Assembly: GCA_022447275.1 (NCBI GenBank)
Contig: JAKVBK010000034.1
Span: 1 to 32,055, forward strand
DNA length: 32,055 nucleotides
Direction: 5' to 3'
Source of the DNA: Oceanicola sp.
Lineage (GTDB): Bacteria > Pseudomonadota > Alphaproteobacteria > Rhodobacterales > Rhodobacteraceae
A model generated the notes under the pieces. That model was not told the origin of the DNA. It worked only from the letters and a program-made list of their open reading frames with translations, and made no database searches. Within the stretch, counting starts at the first letter, position 1, and the number at the start of each line of letters is the position of its first letter. Below, one piece after another: positions 26,859 to 32,055 of the stretch. The translations under genes and the position numbers were made by a program.

Positions 26859-27051
26859 CGCCTTCCTCCCTCGTACAGCGCGGCGTATCCCGGTGGTCGC
26901 TGCGTCTTGCGCGTCAGTATGACGGAAAGCAGCGCCCCGTTCCAATCCCCGATCTGCCCGAGGGCGGGGCAAATCGCGTTGCCATATCTGCGGTCATCAG
27001 GGACAAGAGCATCAGCCAGAGACAAGGACATATCCGGAAGGCACATGCCCC

Positions 27052-27723
27052 ATGACCTACACGCGTTACGCAATCTACTACATCGCACCGGAAGGGCCCT
27101 TTGCAGAGGCCGGGGCACAGTGGTTGGGCTGGGATGTGATCGCCGGCGCAGCCTCCGCGCAGCCCAGCGTACCCAGTCTGCAAGACATCACACAGACCCC
27201 TGCGAAGTACGGCTTTCACGCAACGCTGAAGCCCCCGTTCAGGCTGGCTGAGGGCACAACCGAAACGGCCCTTGCCAAAGATTTTAACGCTCTGGCAAGC
27301 CGCCTGCCCCCGGCCGGTGCAGACGGGCTGAGCCTCTCGCGCATTGGACGCTTTCTGGCCCTAACCCTGCGCGGATCCGATGCGGACATTTCTGCATTGG
27401 CGGCAAGCTGCGTCACCGAGCTCGATGGCCATCGCGCACCGCCGAGCGCTCCGGAGCTGGCACGCAGACGCAAGGCCGGGCTGAGCGCCGCCCAAGAACA
27501 GCATCTCATCCGCTGGGGATACCCCTATGTGCTCGACGCGTTCCAATTTCACATCACGCTGACCGGGCGTCTGAACGATGCACAGATCGACACTTGGCAC
27601 GCACACGCCACGGCCCATTTCGGCCCTCTGCCCACACCATTTGCAGTGGACCAGATTGCGCTGGTTGGCGAACGGCAAGATGGGCGGTTCGAACTGATTT
27701 CCCGCGCCGCCCTTGGCGGGTAA
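27052..27723 (+). CDS. DUF1045 family protein (2H-phosphoesterase-like, phosphonate-associated)
   Basis: A 223-residue protein with YAIYYIAP at the start and two H-x-T motifs: His56-Ala-Thr58 in KYGFHATLKPPF and His167-Ile-Thr169 in FQFHITLTGRL. These are the catalytic pairs of the 2H phosphoesterase superfamily, and the surrounding sequence matches DUF1045 (TIGR03223), a family usually found in phosphonate (phn) operons. Here no C-P lyase gene is in view. GGAAGG lies about 10 bases before the ATG. It is divergent from the sulfatase-family gene across 193 bases, so the two may share control. Its reaction is unknown; a cyclic phosphate or phosphodiester substrate would fit the fold. Confidence 0.85.
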   Translation: MTYTRYAIYYIAPEGPFAEAGAQWLGWDVIAGAASAQPSVPSLQDITQTPAKYGFHATLKPPFRLAEGTTETALAKDFNALASRLPPAGADGLSLSRIGRFLALTLRGSDADISALAASCVTELDGHRAPPSAPELARRRKAGLSAAQEQHLIRWGYPYVLDAFQFHITLTGRLNDAQIDTWHAHATAHFGPLPTPFAVDQIALVGERQDGRFELISRAALGG

Positions 27724-27891
27724 GCGCCTGACTGATCCGAGGCGCCTCGCTCAAAACATCGATCAGTCTGCCTTTGGCCCTCCACACGGAACCCTGGCAG
27801 GCGCCACTATCCCCATGGTTTTGTCCGGGCTTTCTGACCATGCCACCTCGTGGCTAGTCGATGCGGGCCGGCCCAAGGGCGGCAGAAAAGA

Positions 27892-29178
27892 TCACATCGC
27901 CTCTTGGCTCGGAAAGTCCACCGCGACAGAGAGGCCTTTACCACCGGGTCCATCCGAGAGGGCAAGCTCTGCGCCATGCAGCTCGGCAATGGCACGGACA
28001 AGCGACAAGCCCAGTCCAAAGCCCTCGTTCTGCCGGGTGGTGGCGCGCTGATACAAAGGCTGCAGGACTTGCTCGCGCTCTGCGGCGGGAATGCCGGGGC
28101 CCTCGTCTGACAGCACAATCCGCCTGCCCCTGAGGCAGAGACGGATTGTTTGTTCGGATGCCCCGTGGCGCAGCGCGTTCTGCAGCAGATTGGCGAAGAG
28201 TTGGATCAGCAACGCTTTGTCACCCAACACGATGCCCGGCGCCGCGATGTCCACTGACAGCGTTTGACCAGCATCCTCGACAACCGGCCCAAAGGTTGTC
28301 TCAACGTCTGAGATCACGTCCGCAAGCGCCACCTCTTTGAAGGCCTGACGCCCGGCACCGCTCTCCAGCCGAGAGAGCCGCAGCAAGGCCTCGAATGTGC
28401 CAGTCAGTCGATCGATCTGTTCAAGCGCTTCCTCCAGCACCTCGGGGGAAACGGGCGCGCGGCTCTCTTCGGTGGCAATCAGGGCCGTCTCAAGAGTGGC
28501 GCGCAGACGGGCCAAAGGTGTGCGCAGATCATGGGCAATGTTTGAGGATTGCACGCGAATTTGGGTCATGGCTGTATCGAGCCGCGCCGTGGTCAGATTG
28601 ATCCGCTCTGCCAGCACTGCCAGATCGTCGTTACCTGCCAACTCAATGGGTTGGTTGAGCTTGCCGCCCGCCACACGGGCCAACCCCTCCGTGAGGGTTG
28701 TCAGGCGGGCCTGCCCCCGCCGCGCCATCCACAGCCCCACAAGGACAGTGGCCAGCAAAGTGGCAAGCAAGCTCAACTCCATGCCAGTGGCGAGGATTTC
28801 GCCCAATTCTTCCTGCGCCTCGACATCCTCGCCAAGGATAATCTGCCCCGCAGGCACCGTCTGGGCCAGAAACCGTGTGTCCCGGTTCTGGGAGCCGACA
28901 TCGCGAGATCTGTAGCCATCAGGCCCACCCGCCGGCACGAGGCGCGCAGTTTGCCCCGGGCCGGGCTCTGGCAGGGGCTCGCCCTGACTGACCGCAACAA
29001 CCGCCTGTTCCATGCGGACAGCCAGCCGGGTATCGACAAGGCTGCGCATTTCATAGCGCACCAGCCCGTACGTGGCGCCCCATCCCAGAAGTGAGATCAC
29101 AGAAAACAGCACCAGCAGGCCAGCGGTCTGTCGAACCGTCGACAGGCGCAGAATATCTCTAAGCTTGCTCAAAGACAT
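27892..29178 (-). CDS. Two-component sensor histidine kinase
   Basis: A 428-residue membrane histidine kinase. Membrane helices lie at about 18-40 and 132-152, enclosing a small periplasmic sensor of some 90 residues rich in Gly and Pro; HAMP spans 153-205. The phosphorylated His216 is in SSNIAHDLRTPLARLR. The ATPase domain has Asn330/Asn334 (N box), DEGPGIP (358-364) and GFGLGLS (386-392). The start overlaps the response-regulator end by 20 bases, so the pair is co-translated. The small periplasmic domain and OmpR-type partner are reminiscent of QseC/TctE-like or metal-sensing kinases; the signal is unknown. Confidence 0.94.
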   Translation of the reverse strand: MSLSKLRDILRLSTVRQTAGLLVLFSVISLLGWGATYGLVRYEMRSLVDTRLAVRMEQAVVAVSQGEPLPEPGPGQTARLVPAGGPDGYRSRDVGSQNRDTRFLAQTVPAGQIILGEDVEAQEELGEILATGMELSLLATLLATVLVGLWMARRGQARLTTLTEGLARVAGGKLNQPIELAGNDDLAVLAERINLTTARLDTAMTQIRVQSSNIAHDLRTPLARLRATLETALIATEESRAPVSPEVLEEALEQIDRLTGTFEALLRLSRLESGAGRQAFKEVALADVISDVETTFGPVVEDAGQTLSVDIAAPGIVLGDKALLIQLFANLLQNALRHGASEQTIRLCLRGRRIVLSDEGPGIPAAEREQVLQPLYQRATTRQNEGFGLGLSLVRAIAELHGAELALSDGPGGKGLSVAVDFPSQEAM

Positions 29179-29836
29179 AGCCTGCCCCGCGAATGTTCCG
29201 GATCAAGGTATCTCCGAAGGGTTTCTCAATCTTGGCGCGCAGGCGGCTGATATGGGTTTCCACAACGCTGGTAGTGGGATCAAAGCTCATATCCCACACC
29301 TTTTCGAGCAGCATGGTGCGCGTCTGAACGCGGCCCTTGGCCTGCATGAAGGCTTCGAGCAACAGAAATTCCTTTGGGTTGAGATCCACAGCCTGCCCCT
29401 GGCGCAGACATGTCCGCTTGTGCAGATCGAGGGTGATATCCCCTGCAACCAACTGCGAGCTGTCTTCCGCAGGCTCGGTGCGCCGCCGCCCGAGGATTTC
29501 CACACGGGCCAGCAACTCCCGAAACGCAAAGGGCTTGGTGAGATAGTCATCACCGCCTGATGTCAGCCCTTCAATGCGGTCATCCACATCGTCGAGGGCG
29601 GTCAGAAAAATCGCGGGCGCGTGGACTTTTGCCTGTCTGAGGGCCTTGAGAACAGAGAGGCCATCCAGCCCCGGAACCATCCTGTCGAGGATCAGCACGT
29701 CATAGTCATGCCCCATCGCAGCAACCAGTGCATCCTTGCCGTCTTCAAAGAGATCCACCACATGCCCCGCCTCCCTGAGGCCCTTGGCCGTCCAGGGGCC
29801 AAGCGTTGCATCATCTTCAAGAACCAGAAGGCGCAT
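29159..29836 (-). CDS. OmpR-family response regulator
   Basis: A 225-residue response regulator. The receiver domain (1-115) has Asp8/Asp9, the phosphorylated Asp51 in VLILDRMVPGLDGL, Thr79 and Lys101 in DDYLTKPF. The C-terminal winged helix (about 127-222) is of the OmpR/PhoB type, with RTMLLEKVWDMSFDP and VETHISRLRAKI. The ATG at 29836 is chosen since the receiver begins there (MRLLVLEDDATLG); the 66 codons upstream are not receiver-like. It is first in the operon with the kinase. The regulated genes are not indicated. Confidence 0.95.
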   Translation of the reverse strand: MRLLVLEDDATLGPWTAKGLREAGHVVDLFEDGKDALVAAMGHDYDVLILDRMVPGLDGLSVLKALRQAKVHAPAIFLTALDDVDDRIEGLTSGGDDYLTKPFAFRELLARVEILGRRRTEPAEDSSQLVAGDITLDLHKRTCLRQGQAVDLNPKEFLLLEAFMQAKGRVQTRTMLLEKVWDMSFDPTTSVVETHISRLRAKIEKPFGDTLIRNIRGAGYVFEQA

Positions 29837-30017
29837 CGGAAGCCTCTTGTATATGTGGGCTGGATGAAAGGAAGCAGCCGCGCTTGGGTTTGTCTGATCC
29901 TTCATCCCACATCTGGGGCGAAATTCGAAGAGGCGCCAAGGCTGCCCGACCCGGACCGCAGCAGCCTCTCTTCCATGCAGATGCTGCAATGTCTGGTGGG
30001 CTCTGGGTGTGATCCTG

Positions 30018-31100
30018 TTAGCTGTCTTGGGCAAATGTGATCAGGTTGGCCGCTTCTGATGATCCGGGGGCAACGACCATGGGGCAGCGAATGCCCGGCA
30101 TCAGCATCAGATCATAGAGTTCGGACACCGCACCATCTATCCGGAACCAATCCACACAGCTGCCCTTCTTGAGATCAATCACCTGCACGCCGCACCACGG
30201 CTCGCTGTCTGCATCTTGCAACTTCTGGTCCAGATCGAGGCCTTCGAAGCGCTTGTAGCGCGGCTTTGACAGGCCAACGAAGGCATATTGCCCCACGATC
30301 CCAAGGCCGCGCACGAAGCCTGGGCAGAAGGCGATGGGCTCAAACCGTCCTTTACCCGCGCGATCGAAGACAACCTCGCCGAACTCTCCCCGGCCGGAGT
30401 TGAGCACCCATAGGCGCCCATTCACCAGACGGGGCGAATGCGGCATGGAAAGCCCTTCGCACACCACCTCGCCGGTTTGCACATCAATGATGACACCGCC
30501 ATTGCTGCGCCGATCTCGCCAGCCATCAATCGTATCAGAGCGACTGACCGCAGACACGTAGCGTGGCACGCCGTCCTCCATAGCCAACCCATTGAGATGG
30601 CAGCGGTCTTCACTCACAAGGGTCGAAATAAACGGGGGCCGCCAAGCCTGTTCAAAACTGTGGCGAGCATGGGGGCGCGCAAGGCAGTTGTAGAGCGTGG
30701 CAACAAACAGCGCATTGCCGGCTGCATCCACTCCCAAGTCATGGGCGTCAACAGAACCGATAAACTCCGTCCGGCGCGGCAGGAAACCGGCATCAAACTG
30801 GTTATTGATCAACTCGCCCGGCTCCAGAACATTCTGGAAATGAATGATCTGCGGACCGGCCAGCAAAGACAGCCCATGCGGCCCGTTCAAGCACATCCCC
30901 ATCGGGCGTGGGACGCTGGTTTGGTGCACGTTGATGCCGCCGTTGGTTTTCACTCCGACCGAGTAAAGCAAATTCGACTGATAAGACGTGAAAGCAAACG
31001 ACACCTGCAAATCGGCCAGCCGCTTTGCAAGCCCGGATGACGCCGAATAATCCACCTTCGTTTCAGGCTGGCTCTGCGTGTTTGTTTTTGTCTCAGTCAT
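30018..31100 (-). CDS. TIGR03032/DUF4915-type conserved hypothetical protein
   Basis: About 360 residues from ATG 31100, or 368 from the in-frame GTG at 31124; neither has a good ribosome-binding site, so the start is open. The protein has the hallmarks of the TIGR03032 family: SFAFTSYQSNLLYSVGV near the start, then PRPMGMCLNG, VDAHDLGVDAAGNALFVAT, CHLNGLAMEDGVPRYVSAVS, MPHSPRLVNGRLWVLNSGRGEF and FVRGLGIVGQYAFVGLSKPR. The pattern of repeated beta-strand blades suggests a beta-propeller. No signal peptide is visible. The function of the family is unknown. It is divergent from the repeat-protein gene, and their common region carries a triple palindrome. Confidence 0.85.
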   Translation of the reverse strand: MTETKTNTQSQPETKVDYSASSGLAKRLADLQVSFAFTSYQSNLLYSVGVKTNGGINVHQTSVPRPMGMCLNGPHGLSLLAGPQIIHFQNVLEPGELINNQFDAGFLPRRTEFIGSVDAHDLGVDAAGNALFVATLYNCLARPHARHSFEQAWRPPFISTLVSEDRCHLNGLAMEDGVPRYVSAVSRSDTIDGWRDRRSNGGVIIDVQTGEVVCEGLSMPHSPRLVNGRLWVLNSGRGEFGEVVFDRAGKGRFEPIAFCPGFVRGLGIVGQYAFVGLSKPRYKRFEGLDLDQKLQDADSEPWCGVQVIDLKKGSCVDWFRIDGAVSELYDLMLMPGIRCPMVVAPGSSEAANLITFAQDS

Positions 31101-31428
31101 CTTTTTCGAAACCCATTCTCTCACAATCCGTCAAAGGCACGCATTGGCTCTATCTGCCTTAAGTCGATCTCGCGAATCCGTCAATCGAAGCGTCGGGCAA
31201 GAGCACAGCGCCACCAAGCACTCCGCCTCTTTCCACTGAGACGTAAAGCCCCTGCCAGACCCAGAATACCCCCTATCTCTGCGACAGATTGGTTGATGCG
31301 TCAACTTTTTTGTTGATCCATCAACTTTTTTGTTGACGCATCAACATGAATGGGTTTAGAGGCCCCGCAACTGAATTACGCAACGTCACAAACGTAGCGA
31401 CAGACGCGCCGAGAAGTGGATTAGACAG
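31101..31428. other. Divergent intergenic region carrying the palindrome array
   Basis: 328 bases between divergent genes with no coding frame supported. It is poorer in GC than most of the window. Apart from the triple palindrome at 31292-31345 it shows a possible plus-strand promoter: TTGACG (31333-31338, inside the third palindrome), 16 bases, then TTTAGA (31355-31360). The remaining left half shows nothing recognisable. Confidence 0.55.
31292..31345. repeat. Three 14-bp palindromes at 20-bp pitch with T6 spacers
   Basis: Units are GTTGATGCGTCAAC (31292-31305), GTTGATCCATCAAC (31312-31325) and GTTGACGCATCAAC (31332-31345). All have GTTGA and TCAAC arms around four central bases. Both spacers are exactly TTTTTT, so centres are 20 bases apart, close to two helical turns. 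Unit 3 is the exact reverse complement of unit 1. The array ends 83 bases before the secreted-repeat-protein start. It may be an operator for a cooperative dimeric regulator or a short variable tandem repeat. Confidence 0.9.
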
Positions 31429-32055
31429 ATGCAAAAGACGATGAAAAACGATGTGGTCCTGAAGGCCAAGGCAGACCAAAACTATGTGTCATTGATGCTG
31501 CGTGGCGGCCGCATGACCAAGGTCGCCGGGGTCGCCGCAAGCTACGCGCCTTGTTTAGGCCGCGTGCGCACAGCCCTGTCGACAGGCGCGATCGTCCTAA
31601 GCGCAGCGATGGCGCTGCCAACCATCGCTGAGACACAAGTCGCCGACGGGTGCACCATAAACGGCGGAGTCGTTGCATGTGCGGGGAATGACACAAACGG
31701 GCTCTTTATCGAGGGCGATGTTCTCGATGTAACAGTCATTAGCGGTGCAACAGTGGACGATACAGCAACCGACCAATACCCAGTTAGGTCTGCCATCAAA
31801 ATCCTCGGAAATGTCGACGGTTCTGTAATCAACAACGGGACAATCACGTCCAAGGGTGGGCCGTACAGTGACGCAGACGGCGTTGAAGTGGACGAAATTT
31901 TTGGCGATTTCACAAACTCCGGGAAGATCACAGCCACGGCCACAGGGAATTCTCGTGTTGATACGGTAGAAACAGAAAACATTCTCGGAAGTTTCGAAAA
32001 CTCTGGCACGATCACGGCGATGGCCACAGCCGACTCCCGTGCCAATACAGTCGAT
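31429..32055 (+). CDS. Secreted repeat protein, probably autotransporter passenger (N-terminal part)
   Basis: The frame opens at ATG 31429 and stays open to the window edge (209 codons), so it is truncated here. About 40 polar and basic residues are followed by a hydrophobic run (ALSTGAIVLSAAMALPTIAE) with likely cleavage near residue 65, an extended signal peptide as seen in large autotransporters. The mature part is rich in Gly, Thr, Asn and Asp and has repeats of about 28-32 residues built on I-x-G-(x)-F-x-NSGTITA: INNGTITSKG, FTNSGKITATATG, FENSGTITAMATA. Such NSGTI repeats form parallel beta-helices of adhesins. The C-terminal barrel expected for an autotransporter lies outside the window, so the secretion type is inferred. 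Confidence 0.8.
   Translation, partial: MQKTMKNDVVLKAKADQNYVSLMLRGGRMTKVAGVAASYAPCLGRVRTALSTGAIVLSAAMALPTIAETQVADGCTINGGVVACAGNDTNGLFIEGDVLDVTVISGATVDDTATDQYPVRSAIKILGNVDGSVINNGTITSKGGPYSDADGVEVDEIFGDFTNSGKITATATGNSRVDTVETENILGSFENSGTITAMATADSRANTVD

Noticed and set aside
31542-32045. 167-codon minus-strand frame at the window end
   Set aside because: Shadow of the plus-strand repeat protein, which has a signal peptide and regular repeats.

Overview
The window reads as chromosomal DNA of an alphaproteobacterium of the Rhodobacterales (marine Roseobacter type). The basis is the high GC content, the Rhodobacterales-like proteins, a pyruvate dehydrogenase operon with a homodimeric E1 and a lipoylated E3, a MetA-type homoserine acyltransferase, and iron-box-like motifs of the alphaproteobacterial kind. 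This assignment is an inference from protein character, not from a marker gene. No rRNA, tRNA, CRISPR array, insertion sequence or phage gene was seen.

Layout. 1-174 is the last part of a FadL-type outer-membrane barrel, followed by a clear terminator. 428-4814 is a same-strand run: an uncharacterised P-loop ATPase, metA, an alpha/beta hydrolase overlapping metA, ppk2 and a TetR-family regulator. prfC (5091-6698) follows and converges on a small membrane protein (6754-6987, minus). A DEAD-box RNA helicase (7388-8794) converges on the minus-strand operon aceE-aceF-lpdA (14734 down to 9011), which encodes a whole pyruvate dehydrogenase complex. A 0.5 kb AT-rich gap separates aceE from a periplasmic ferric-iron binding protein (15242-16267). 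That gene converges on the matching two-domain iron permease (16448-18211, minus). The transporter ATPase is not in the window.

18255-27723 is the accessory part. A class III aminotransferase and an IclR regulator are translationally coupled on the minus strand. Facing them is a tight plus-strand series: a Tm-1-like (UPF0261) protein, a class I/II aminotransferase, a class III (CaiB-type) CoA-transferase and a citryl-CoA-lyase-like short citrate synthase homologue. The divergent promoter region holds a compact set of TGAACC half-sites that looks like the IclR operator. The set looks like a small inducible catabolic pathway (transamination, CoA activation, retro-Claisen cleavage) whose substrate I cannot name. 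Next come a sulfatase / phosphonate-monoester-hydrolase-family enzyme (minus) and a divergent DUF1045 2H-phosphoesterase-like protein.

27892-29836 (minus) is an OmpR-type two-component pair. 30018-31100 (minus) is a TIGR03032/DUF4915-type protein. It is divergent from a large secreted, repeat-containing, probably autotransporter-like protein that starts at 31429 and runs off the window. Between these two genes, at 31292-31345, lie three 14-bp palindromes at an exact 20-bp pitch, separated by T6 tracts. This is the most striking non-coding structure in the window.
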